A stretch of DNA of 64,000 nucleotides, from NCBI GenBank assembly GCA_003339415.1, contig PDHQ01000061.1, positions 1 through 64,000 on the forward strand, read 5' to 3'. Under the pieces are notes generated by a model that saw only the letters and a program-made list of their open reading frames with translations, had not been told where the DNA came from and did not search any database. The translations under genes were made by a program, and so were the position numbers. Below, piece after piece: positions 12,001-23,097 of the stretch. Each line of letters opens with the position of its first letter. The first letter of the stretch is position 1. The stretch comes from Ophiocordyceps camponoti-saundersi (nom. inval.). Its lineage: Eukaryota > Ascomycota > Sordariomycetes > Hypocreales > Ophiocordycipitaceae.

Positions 12001-14162
12001 CGCAGACAAGCAGCTCGAAGTTCCTATGACCAGGTGACGAGGAAGACTGGAGATATGAGTCTTTACAAGTTCTATCTTAGGTCCGTCGGCATCGTATTGT
12101 TCTCTGGCTGGCTTGTGTTCGCCGCAGGCTTCATCTTCTCGGGCAAAGTACCTCGTGCGTTTCATCTGTCCGACACAGCTCTTCTGTTGCTTGTCGCTAA
12201 CACGCGATACGCAATAGAGATTTGGCTTCGCGTCTGGACGGAGAGTGGAACAACAAACCACACGGTCGCCTATTTCGGAGGATATCTGGGCTTCGGCTTG
12301 CTTTCCGCCCTTCTTTCTGGAGTCTGCGTGTTGTTAGTCATGTTTGGGTCCGAATTATAAAACCATCGTCACTGACTCTCATAGCTACTTCATGATCATC
12401 GTGGTGCCGAAATCCGCCCAACACTTGCACTGGCTCCTGCTTAGCGCTGTTGTCAAGTAGGTCTAATCATGATGTGATGCAACTACGACTGGCACTGGCA
12501 ACGGCTTACAAAACGACAAGAGCACCACTTTGGATATTCACGACAACCGACTTGAGCTCAATATTGAACCGGTGCGTTTTGCAGCTTAGCCGAGAATCCG
12601 GCGTCAGCTAAGTCTTGGCAGATTCAGTCAGGATATGACATTGGTAGATCAAGTACTCCCACTGGCGGCCTTCACGACGACGTTTGGTGAGTTCAAGGTC
12701 CTCAGATATGCTTTTCAGTGTTAACAGGAAGAGGATGTACAGACGTGTTCAATGTAGTTGCGGAAACGTCACTAATAGCATCCGGAGCCACCTACGTGGC
12801 GGCCGTGATACCACTCTGTATCCTGGCCATCTACTTACTGCAGAAATATTACCTTCGCACGTCCCGTCAGATGCGACTCTTGGACCTGGAAGCCAAAACC
12901 CCCCTGTATCGTCTATTCACGGAGGTATCGACGGGTATAGTAACTGTGCGGGCTTTTGGCTGGAAAGTGGACATGGTGAAAGAACACCTGCAGCAGCTCG
13001 ATCACTCGCAAAAGCCATACTATATGATGTGAGAGACAAAATGCGACATTGAAGGAGGCGCTTCGCTGGCAAAGATGACTGACCAGACGTCATTCAGGTT
13101 CTGCATCCAACGGTGGCTGAATGTGGTACTTGACGTTTTCGTCGCGGCCCTGGCCGTTATCCTGGTTGGCTTCGCGCTTGGGTTCTCCAGTGCGGCAACA
13201 CAAGGATCCATTGGGCTCGCCCTGCTGAACGTAGTAGAGTTTAGCCAGAGTCTTTCTAAACTCATCAACTCTTGGACGGGGCTTGAGACGTCACTTGGCG
13301 CCATCGCTAGGCTCAAAAACTTCCTTGCCGAGACCAAGGATGAGTGCTCGGAGGTGGACAAAGTGACACCGCTCAACGGGTGGCCAGCTCGTGGATCCAT
13401 TCACATGATGGGCGTCACAGCCAAGTACAAGTAAGTTTGGCCAACAACGGGGCGAAGGCCAGCTAAAATTCTTTTTTTTTTTACCTTATTAGCATCGATG
13501 ACACCCGCTCGCAGCCTGCCATTCGCGACGTGAACCTGAAGATAGACAGTGGACAGAACGTTGTCATCGTCGGCAGAACAGGCAGTGGCAAATCTTCGCT
13601 CATTCTTACACTGTTGCGCATGCTGGAATTGGAGTCTGGGCGTGTGATCATCGACGGGATAGACACGTCACACGTGTCACGTCAGGCGCTACGTTTGCGA
13701 ATTGTGGTGATATCTCAAGACACAATCGAGCTCCCGGGCACGGTGCGGCAGAACCTGGGCCTCTCTTGGGGTTCAGAGAGCGGAGACGACGGCGAAAACG
13801 AGAAGATGCGAAGTGCCCTAGCTCGAGTCGGATTATGGGAGATGGTGAGCAGACGAGGGGGTCTGGACGGCGACCTCAGCGACGTCGCCCTATCAAGAGG
13901 GCAGAAGCAGCTCTTTTCTCTGGCGCGAGCCCTCGTGAGTAAGGACAAGGGCAAAGGCAAGGGAGGCATCGTGCTACTGGACGAGCCGACGAGCAGCGTA
14001 GATGAAGAGACGGACACCGATGTGCGGAGGATAGTTCGCGAGGAGTTTGCGGGCTTCACCGTTGTCTCCGTGAGCCATCATCCGGAGGCGGCCCAAGGGG
14101 CGGATATGGTGGTGTACATGTCGGGCGGGAGAGTTGCTGACGTGAAGAGGCAGGCCACGTGA
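9058..14162 (+). CDS. ABC transporter, ABCC (multidrug-resistance-associated) type
   Basis: A full-size ABC exporter expected to move conjugates or drugs across the plasma or vacuolar membrane using ATP. My model has 14 exons, with introns 9250-9294, 9818-9866, 10100-10164, 10439-10503, 10738-10809, 11556-11607, 11771-11827, 12333-12384, 12457-12520, 12572-12621, 12687-12742, 13029-13097 and 13431-13492. It gives 1448 residues, normal for the family. The N-terminal extra membrane domain (TMD0) is present. NBD1 has Walker A GPVGSGKS near residue 635, LSGGQ near 726, and a Walker B ending LLDD, where Asp replaces the catalytic Glu, as is common in ABCC NBD1. NBD2 has Walker A GRTGSGKSS near 1253, LSRGQ near 1359 and LLDEP near 1389. 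I prefer the ATG at 9058 (A-rich context, homologous-looking N-terminus); an in-frame ATG at 8995 is the alternative. The intron 12333-12384 donor is the least certain. The substrate is unknown. Confidence 0.88.
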
Positions 14163-14780
14163 CTATAAGGGTCAAAGCTTAGATAATGACTAGCGGGCCT
14201 AATCTCCTTTGCGTGAAACCTTAGCCAGTGCCTATCTCGAAGGAGGGGCAAAGCAAAGCTCTCTCCCGCCCCCACCAAGGAAAAAGCATCTACATACATA
14301 GGTAGGTACTCTCCGTTCCTCATTGCTTTCTCCTCTCTGCGGGTTTTCCCTCTTTCTCCTCCTCCATCATCCTCTGGGCCGCCTTATCAGTGCCCTGCGT
14401 GCTTTTGTATACGACAACGAGCTTGGCATTCCTTCCTTAGGTACTTATAACCGATAAGATACAGAGAAGTCCATCTGATCAGGGACGAAGGGGAAAGCAA
14501 AGAAGGAAAAGAAGGGAAAGAAAAGAAGAAAAGAAGAGAAACAGCCAGAGGTGCGCCTTCGTCTCGAGTCTTTGACTTCCCCCCCTCAAGACTGGGTGCC
14601 TACCTACCTACCTATCTACCTAGGTAGGTAGGTAGGTAGGTTGGTGCCCAACTGACAAGCCTCTCTATTCTTACAGTCTACCGTTCGTTCTCATCCGGGA
14701 CCGCTCCGTCTTGTCAGTCCTCGACGGTGCCTTCTCGTCCTTGAAGTAAGGACTTTTTTCGCTTCCTGTCTTCCGTCAAT
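14163..14780 (+). promoter_or_regulatory. Pyruvate kinase upstream region
   Basis: Intergenic DNA between the ABCC stop and the pyruvate kinase start. It holds a purine-rich run (about 14485-14545), a large CCTA/TAGG palindrome (14596-14648) and CT-rich DNA before the ATG. The pyrimidine tract ending in TTACAG near 14677 could be the acceptor of a 5-prime UTR intron. Strong pyrimidine tracts before the start are typical of highly expressed fungal glycolytic genes. No TATA box can be assigned with confidence. Confidence 0.5.
14596..14648. repeat. CCTA/TAGG palindrome
   Basis: Repeated CCTA units run into repeated TAGG units, flanked by GGGTGCC and GGTGCCC, so the strand could fold into a hairpin. 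It is one of at least nine such motifs in the window's intergenic DNA. Confidence 0.85.
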
Positions 14781-16464
14781 ATGGCCCAGAATCCCAACCG
14801 CTCCCGCTCATTTAGCGTCATGGCCGCTGCTCAGCAGGACCACCTCAATGGTGGTGGCCGCATCAATTGGCTGGCCACGCTTGACACCGCCTACAAGCCC
14901 GAGCGCAACTACCGTCGTTCGTCCATTATCTGCACCATCGGACCCGTGACCAATTCGCCGGAAAAGATCAACGGCCTTCGCGATGCCGGCCTCAACGTCG
15001 TCCGTATGAACTTTTCTCACGGCACCCACGAGTACCATCAGTCTGTCATCGATGCTGCTCGCAAGGCCGTCGAAGAGCACCCTGGTCGGCCCGTCGCCAT
15101 CGCCCTCGACACCAAAGGGCCTGAGATCCGCACGGGCAACACGGAGAATGATGTCGACCTTCCCATCACCGCCGGTACCATCATGAACATTACTACGGAT
15201 GACAAGTATGCCAAGGCGTGCGACACGGAGAACATGTGGGTCCTCAACATTTTGCAAGTGACTGGACTTGGAGTTGCTGACGTTAAATAACCGCAGGTTT
15301 GTCGACTACAAGAACATCACAAAGGTCATTGAACCTGGCCGCATCATCTACGTTGACGATGGCGTTCTCGCCTTTGAAGTGCTGAGCACAAAGGATGACA
15401 AGACCATCCAGGTCAAGGCTCGCAATAACGGCTTCATCTCGTCCAGAAAGGGTGTCAACCTGCCCAACACCGATGTTGACCTTCCCGCCCTTTCGGAAAA
15501 GGACAAGGCCGATCTCAAATTCGGCGTCAAGAACAAGGTCGACATGATCTTCGCCTCGTTTATTCGTCGTGCACAGGACATCCGCGACATTCGCAAGGTG
15601 CTGGGTGAAGAAGGCAAGGACATCCAGATCATCGCCAAGATTGAGAACCGCCAGGGCCTCAACAATTTCAAGGAGATTCTTGAGGAGACGGACGGTGTCA
15701 TGGTGGCCCGTGGAGATCTCGGCATCGAGATCCCGGCCGCCGAGGTGTTTGCGGCGCAGAAGAAGCTCATCGCTATGTGCAACCTGGCCGGCAAACCCGT
15801 CATCTGCGCGACGCAGATGCTTGAGTCGATGATCAAGAACCCGCGGCCTACGCGAGCGGAGATTAGCGATGTAGGCAATGCCATCACGGACGGGGCCGAC
15901 TGCGTCATGCTCTCGGGCGAGACGGCCAAGGGCGCCTACCCTGCCGAAGCGGTGCGCGAGATGCACGAGGCCTGCCTCAAAGCGGAGAATACCATCCCCT
16001 ACGTGTCACACTTCGAGGAGATGTGCACGCTCGTGCGGCGTCCGGTTTCGACGGTGGAATCGTGCGCGATGGCGGCGGTGCGAGCTTCGCTCGACCTGGG
16101 CGCGGGGGGCATCATTGTGCTGTCGACGTCGGGCGAGTCGGCCAGGCTACTGTCCAAGTACCGTCCGGTGTGCCCCATCTTCATGGTGACGCGCAATGCG
16201 ACGACGTCTCGCTTCGGCCACTTGTACCGCGGTGTTTACCCATTCCTCTTCCCGGAGGCCAAGCCAGACTTTGAAAAGGTCAACTGGCAGGAGGACGTGG
16301 ACAGGCGCATTAAGTGGGCCGTCGACCAGGCGCTGAAGCTCAAGACGTTGACGATTGGTGACATGGTGGTGGTGGTGCAGGGCTGGAAAGGGGGGATGGG
16401 CAACACCAATACGCTGCGGATCGTGCGGGCCGACCCGGAGCACCTGGGCATTGGCCAGCCGTGA
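14781..16464 (+). CDS. pki1: Pyruvate kinase
   Basis: Catalyses the last step of glycolysis, phosphoenolpyruvate plus ADP to pyruvate plus ATP, in the cytosol. Two exons with one intron at 15236-15296 (donor GTGGGT, branch GCTGACG, acceptor CGCAG) give 540 residues, close to the usual 520-540 of fungal enzymes. Visible landmarks are CTIGP and NFSHG near the N-terminus, [10 protein letters not shown], the active-site segment [23 protein letters not shown] and the ATQMLESM stretch. Splicing restores the frame exactly across ENM/FVDYKN. A second ATG at 14820 could also serve, but 14781 is the first in-frame one. The neighbouring DNA on the right is a LINE insertion about 130 bp past the stop, yet the gene looks intact. 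Confidence 0.97.
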
Positions 16465-16523
16465 GGGACCGATGGTAGATGCCCAAATTACTAAGTAGTA
16501 CGGATTAGTCTTTGTCAGGTTAT

Positions 16524-16563
16524 GTAGGTACCTACCTACCTACCTAGGTAGGTAGGTAGGTAG
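16524..16563. repeat. CCTA/TAGG palindrome
   Basis: Four CCTA units followed by five TAGG units, just downstream of the pyruvate kinase stop. Nearly the same palindrome lies upstream of this gene at 14596-14648. Confidence 0.85.
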
Positions 16564-16590
16564 TCAGAACCTTGAAGAGTGCGAGGGATC

Positions 16591-16615
16591 GGGAGACATA
16601 TCTTTTGATAGTATG
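16591..16615. repeat. Left copy of 25-bp repeat flanking the LINE
   Basis: This stretch shares an exact TATCTTTTGAT core and most flanking bases with 22745-22769. All differences but one are transitions. It is read as the target-site duplication of the LINE between the two copies. Confidence 0.6.
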
Positions 16616-16632
16616 TGTGTGTGTGTGTGTAT
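16612..16632. repeat. (GT)n tract, simple-repeat tail of the LINE
   Basis: On the element's strand this is a (CA)n run at the 3-prime end. LINEs often end in poly-A or a simple repeat, so its position between the flanking duplication and the element body supports the proposed orientation. Confidence 0.6.
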
Positions 16633-19600
16633 ATTTTACGCTATAGAAGAGCCTAGGGGCGGAGCCCCTAAGACCTTCGCCTCCCTAGGGGCATAAGGCG
16701 CCGTATAACGCCTTACGTGCTAATTACGTAACTATATATATAAGTAAGCGGGTATTATTAGCTATACTAAGTATTTAAGCCCCCCGATATTATATTAAAT
16801 ATATTAGGGGTAAGGGGGTATAAGGGCTTATTACCCGTAAGGTCCGCTAGCGCTAAGCCGGGTATAAGGTTAAGAGATTAGTAAATTTAAGACCCGCTAA
16901 AGCTTAATCTAAAGCTACCGGAATTAATACTTATATTATACTTAGATTTTAATAAGTTAAGGCCCGGGCTAGCGTTACGTTATCGCTTCCTCCTCTATTA
17001 CCGTAAAGGTAAAAGCTTAGCTATAAGCTATAATAGCTTAATAGTTACTAGAAGGCTCTTATTAGCCGCTAAGGTAAGGCGCTAAGAAGGTTACTTAGGA
17101 TAGATATCTTTAAAGAAATAGGACTTAGCCGCTCTTATAATAAATACCTTCTAGCGTTAGCTTAGAATATCCGTAGCGTTAAGCTATAACCGCTCTTATT
17201 AAGGGGGGAGTTTAACCTTCTTATAAAATAGTAAGTAAGTAGGGGACTTCCTCTTATTATAAGAGTAAAGGAGCTAAGCGTTATCGTAACGGAAGCGTTT
17301 ATAATACTTAGCGAAATCTCTATATCTAAAGCGCGCGGCGAGTAGCTTATATAGCTAAAAGTAAGGTAGTAACTTAATTTTTATTATAAGCTTAGTTATA
17401 GCGGGTAGTCTATATTCCCTATAATAATTAAGCTAATATTTTTACTATTAGTAAGCGAAAGCTATAACTTTACGTAATCGGAGATCCCGGCTAACTTAGG
17501 CTAAGGAGGGGTTATTATATCTTAGGGGGCTATATAACGCCCTTTTATTAGCGAGGCGGTTAGCCGTCTTATTATTTAAAATATCCTTATATCTAGGAAT
17601 TTATCTAACGAAGACCTTACTTATATAAGTAAAGGCGGCCTAAAAGAAATAAATCTACTCTTACTAGGAAAAGCTTACGGGTATACTATTAAGTTAGGTA
17701 ATAACTATTTAGTTATTAAGGTAAATATATAATAACGGGGGGGGGAAGCGGCGTCGGCCTCCGTAACCTTAATAGCCGCTAATAAGCTTTCTAATACTCC
17801 CTAAACCTTTATATTATATACTTCTATATATAGTAGCTATCCGTAGCCCTAAGTAAGTATAATATTATCTTTTTTTATAGAGAAGCTAAAGCTTATAACC
17901 GCCTTAAGTTATTAAGGGGGCGAGGGGTTATATCGGGACCTATTAGTAAAAATAAGGAGGTTAGTTAGCGGGAGCTACTCTAACTAATTAAGGAAATCTC
18001 GGATAGCGTTATCTTTTAAGAGGTAGGGGCCTTTATCTAAGCTATTATAATAAGGGGGTATTAGGAGAGGGCGGGGGAAAGCTAGGTAAAAAGAGAGGGT
18101 TCTTTATAGCGTAGTTAGCTAGCGCGGTAATCCCCGGAGCGTATATCGGTCGTAATAAGCCCTAGTAGCTAGTAAGTATAAGGGGTCGAGGTTACGAACG
18201 CGTATCGCGTGCTTAAGCTATATCCTATTAAGGGTAACCTTTATTAGGGGAATACTAGCCTTTTAAAAAAGGGTCGGAATATTTATTATCTTCTAAACTA
18301 GTAAGTAGCCTCTAATAGCGAGGTTAAGTATTACTTATAGCTTAGTAATTTAGTTACGAAGGCTTATAGAGACCTCTCTTATTTTATTCTTCTTAGTAAG
18401 TCTCGTAGCCCCCGGCTACTAAACTTTCGCCTCGAAAAGCGCCTTAGTTTCGATAACGGCCCTAATAGCTTTCCGGGTAGCGGTAGGGGGGGTCCCGCGC
18501 TAAACCTAACTAAGTCCCTTAACGTGCGTAGCTATTTTCCTAGCTTTAGCAGCTCTCTCTTAAATATAATACTTTTAGTTAAGGCGTTTATCGAGCTAGA
18601 GGCCTAGCTAGTATATAGCTTCCGGTAAGGTAATCTAGCGCCCGCTATAATAAAGGCTAGGTAATATTAATTATTATCGCTTAATAAAGTATATAACCTT
18701 AGTCTTAGCTAGGTTAAAATTAGTGCTATTATATTATCCTTAGTAAACGGTAATATCGAGTAAGCGTTAGGCCTCGTAGCTAGTCTTTTCTAAGTCTTTA
18801 CTAACTATAAGTATATTATAGTTATTTATATACGTAAAGCGGCTACTTAGCTTATTTAATTAGTAGATCGGGGCGGTATAAAGTATATATAGTACGGGGA
18901 AAATAAGGGAGCCTTATAGTAAGCTATAGAAAAGTAAGTTTATTAGGGTAACTATCTTATTTAAACGGACGCTAGCGAGCCTCCCCGTTATAAAAGAGTC
19001 TACTTAACGGAGTAAGTTATTAAGCTAGCTTATAAGTATATTTATAAGAGGAGGCGGACTTAGAAAACTATATCGAAGGCACCTTATATATTAGCTATAA
19101 TAAGGGTAGCTATTTTACCTTAATTAAAAATATCTTTAATATTATAAATAAGATAGCTAATAATATTAGTAAATAACCTTATAAGTAGGGCACCCGCGTG
19201 CTATAAGGAGACCACGCCGTATTAGATATACTTCTAAGCGATACGCTAAGCGAGGAGATATTTAAGCCCCTTATTAAGGTAAGATAGTAAAGCGATAAGG
19301 CGCTAGCTTTTAATCGTGCTAATATCCCGCTTAAGCTTAGGGAGGAGAGTAACCTAAGCTTTCTTAAAAAGTAAGGGGTAGTAGCTTAGGGTTAGGCAGC
19401 TTTAATATAGCGCGGTAATAGCTATCGTAATATAGGTTTACGCGGCCTTTAGTATCTTAACGGTAATATTATTAACGCTAAAAATTATATTACCTAAGCT
19501 ATAAACTATTTTTATAATCTTAGCTTATATAAAGTTATTATCTTAAAAGATTACTTATATAAAGTAAGTATTATTAACCTAATAGTAGTTATTATTTTAT

Positions 19601-22600
19601 AAGAACTTTTCTAAAAGGTATTTTTAAAAGGTTATAGCTTTCTTAGTAAGCTTAATAATAAGCGCGCTATTAATTTATAAAAGGGGCGGGGCGAACTATA
19701 AGCGCCTCTTATACTAGCCGAATACTTAGTAGATATCCTTATCTAATAAGGCTTTAGTAATAATATCCTTATAATACTCTTTTTTCGCTTTACGGACCTC
19801 CCTTTTTAAGGCTCTCCGGGCGTTAAGAGCGCGGGCAGTTTAGGGGCCTTAGTAGCGGGCTTATTATATAGCTATCGCCTTCTTTATATATTCGGGCGTT
19901 TACTATATAGTCTAATTAGAGTCTAGCTTAGCTAGCTTATAGGCGGACTTTACTACTTATCTAAAAAGCGAAATAAGGGCTTCTACTAGCTTATTAAGGT
20001 CGCTTATTATAGCTATAATAAAGGGGAGGGTAAGCACGCCTATTTTTACTTATAAGGTAAAGTTAGTAATATCTTCGGGCAAATCCTAAAAGATATATTA
20101 TAAGGGAGGGGGGTTATTAGAGGGAAGGCCTTTTAGTATTATAATAATAGTTTCGTAATTAGAGCTTATATAAAAGTAGTAGGCGACTACGCTAAAAGTA
20201 AGGGGAATATTAGTAAGGATAAGGTTTAGGACGTTCCTATAATTATAAGTAAGCTAGCTTAGCTTATTTAAAATAGTAAGCTTATATCGGTAAGCGTAGT
20301 TAGCTAAAGCTATAGCGCTAGCGTCTTATTCTCCCTAAGGGAGGTATAGTTACTATATATAATACTTAAGGTTAAAGTCCTTAGCGATTATAGTATATTT
20401 ATATAGCTATTAGTTAAGAAGGATCTATAAGGTTTATAATTAACGGATACGTAGTTAGATATAAGTATTAAGAAAGGTAGTTTTACTAACTTAAACTTAG
20501 ATTAGGTCCTTATAGCTGCTTTTACGGGTAGTAAGCTTAAGCTATAAGTAAGCTTAATATTTTTTTCCTTAGCGGATATATATTAGGACTTAGGGCTTCT
20601 TAGCCTCGTTAGTTTATAACGCTATAAGGGTAAAGTAGTTAAACTTAATATAAGACTTAGTTTAGTATTAAGGGGGTAAGTTATTATTATAGAAGGGCTC
20701 TTATAGAAAAACTATATCTATAGCGTTAGTAAAAATAAATTATAAGGCGATATCGTATATAGCGCTATCTTTAGCTATATTAGCTTAGAATATTTTTAGG
20801 TAGTCCTTATTACTTATTTATTAATAATATATTTAAATTATTAAGAATAGGCGGTATAGTAAGTAATATAGCTTTTCTTATTTTTAGGTAAAGGGGTTAT
20901 AGCGGCGTTTTCTTTAGCGGCCTTATCTACTATCTTAACTTCTATTAAGTTAGCGTCCGGGCCGGTGCCGGCGAAGCTAGGTATTAGGGGTAGCGGTACC
21001 GGGGTCTTAGGGAACCTCTTAGTAATAAGCGGGGCGGGAGAGGGAGAGGGGGAGCTTATTAAGCTAGCCGAGTTATCTTTAAAGCTTAAGCTAAAGGTAA
21101 GCTCGCTATAATTAGGTCCGGAGACCTCTTCGTCTATAGTAATCTTTATAATATCGATATAAGTTCTTATAAGCGGCGAGGTAAGGTTATAAGCTTACTA
21201 GGCCTATTACTAAGCTTATTAGCCGAGGGGTACGCCGTTATCTAATAGGTTTATTACCGAGCCTTAGAGGGTAAGGAAGGCGGCGAGGCCCGTCTTACGG
21301 ATCTATTTCCGTTAGGCCTAGGTAAGGCGGCTAAGGACCCTATTTTTCCGAATAAGCCTTACTAGGTATTTCTTATATATAAAAATATAGGCCCTAAGGT
21401 AATTAGCGTATTATACTAGCTTATCGTACTTATTATATTCTTTCTTTCCGTAAGTTTTATAATAAGCTAGTTAGATATAAGGTTTAGCCTTATACTAGTT
21501 AAAATATTTAGTATATTAGGTAAGCGGGGAGGTCTTATTAATTATATAAGCTAGGCTACTCGTATCGAAAAGTCGGAAAAGCTTAATTATAAAAAGGAAG
21601 GAGATAATTTAAGTAGCTACTAAAAGCTTATCTTAGGGGTCTTAGTTATTCGATAAGCGGTAGCTTATAAGCTTAACCTTTATCTAAGCTTCGGCCTCGC
21701 CGCTAATAAGCTTAGCTATTAAAATAGGGGTTTTATTTATAAGATTATAGAGGTTTATCGGGATATTAGAGACGGCGTAAGTAGCTTATTTCTTAGAGGT
21801 ATCTACCTTATTATAGCTAGTAATAATATAGATTTTCGCCGCGTTTATAATAGCGAGCTTTTAAGCGTTAAGGTTAATAGCGGTAACCGAGAACCTTATT
21901 TTAGTAACGCTTATAAAAAGGAAGTTTAAAACTAGTTAGCTAATAGCGTCCGCTATAGCTTTACGGATTATAAAAAAGGGGGTTTAGCGTTATATAATAA
22001 AGGAGTTAAAGCGGAGGAAAACCCTAAAGTCTAGCCTCGTCGACTATACCTTTACTTTAGTTATAGTAGCGGTAATAGTAGCTATAATTTCGTTTATCTT
22101 AGCTTTCTTCTATAACTAAGGGAGTAAGGCTAGTAAGCTAAATATAATATCGGCTTAAAATAGGAGGGCGCTAGCAATATTATCTTACTTATAGGTAAAG
22201 GTTTTAGGTTATTAATTAATACCGCGAACGTATATAGCGCGTAGCGTGTTAAAGCTTATAACTTATCGGAGTATATCCTTAATAGCGTTAGTAAGGTAGC
22301 TAGTATAAGCTTTAGCGTATCCCTTAGAGAAAAGGGAGATAGCGTTATTAAAAATAATAATAATAACTTATATAATATTCTTTTTAGTAGCGTGCTTTTA
22401 GCGAAGCTTTATAAGTACCGGCGCGAGGCCGGTTGCGTAAATAAAGGTTACGAGACCGTTATTAGTAAGTAAGACTTTCCCGAGGCCGCGATTACCCTCC
22501 TCTCCGGAGGTCCTCTTTATTACCTTTATCTTACGGGGGGTAACCGGGACTACCTTAGCGTTATAGGCTATAGCGGCGAGTATCGCGGGCGATACGCCGG

Positions 22601-22744
22601 TTATACGTGCTACGATTAGGGCCTAGGACGGTATTATAATTATCGTTAAGGGTAAGGCCGAAGCTAGAGTTAGGCGTTAGTAGTATTTTAGTGGCAGTCT
22701 CCGCTAGGCACTAATAGCGGGGCGAAAACTCAGGTGATATAGGA
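16616..22744 (-). mobile_element. RIP-degraded Tad1-like LINE retrotransposon
   Basis: About 6.1 kb with no open frame; CA and TG are almost gone, but CpG and CpC survive, so it is less AT-rich than the outer blocks. Reading the minus strand, reverse transcriptase relics appear in order. At about 18926-18862 there is SLL*GSLIFPVLYILY, matching the LINE motif GLPQGSPxSPxLF with CAA turned to a stop. At 18835-18815 there is a degraded YxDD box. At about 18720-18690 there is AKTKVIYF, matching the AKTExIHF segment of Tad1-type elements. At about 18630-18585 there is an IxWLG-WLD relic. The 3-prime end lies on the left, where the minus strand ends in a (CA)n tail next to the flanking repeat. The 5-prime part (ORF1, endonuclease) should lie at 20-22.7 kb but was not resolved. 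Confidence 0.8.
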
Positions 22745-22769
22745 GGGAAGTGTATCTTTTGATGGTAAG
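22745..22769. repeat. Right copy of 25-bp repeat flanking the LINE
   Basis: Pairs with 16591-16615 through an identical TATCTTTTGAT core and mostly transition differences outside it. Confidence 0.6.
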
Positions 22770-23097
22770 ACGTTTGATAGTCTACCTATCTTCCACCTAC
22801 TACCTAGGTACCTATCAACCTGCCCACCCAGGTACCTTAACACATGTGCTGCGTGAATCTTTAGCTCCAGGTCTTTAGGCTGTACGTAAGTGTAGCAAGG
22901 ATAGAAGAGCCCGAAGAGTGTTCATCCCTCGGTACGGGAGGTAATCTATTATCACCTATCACCTATCTGCCTTATCTAGATATCCGAGGTACCCCCCCCC
23001 CTTAAATCCATCTCATGACATCTCACGCGAGGAACAAAGACGTCGCTTTACTCTCCTCTCCCCTCACTGCCCGGCTCAGCATGATCGCCAACCCGCC
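22770..23097. other. Upstream region of the IKS1-like kinase
   Basis: Normal-composition DNA with CCTA/GGTA clusters (about 22783-22837), a C-tract near 22992-23000 and a CT-rich stretch before the kinase start. No gene is visible. Confidence 0.6.

Larger units (their letters stand above)
16465..16615. other. Pyruvate kinase 3-prime flank
   Basis: It contains a CCTA/TAGG palindrome (16524-16563) and ends in the left copy of the 25-bp direct repeat (16591-16615) that borders the LINE block. No gene is visible. Confidence 0.7.
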
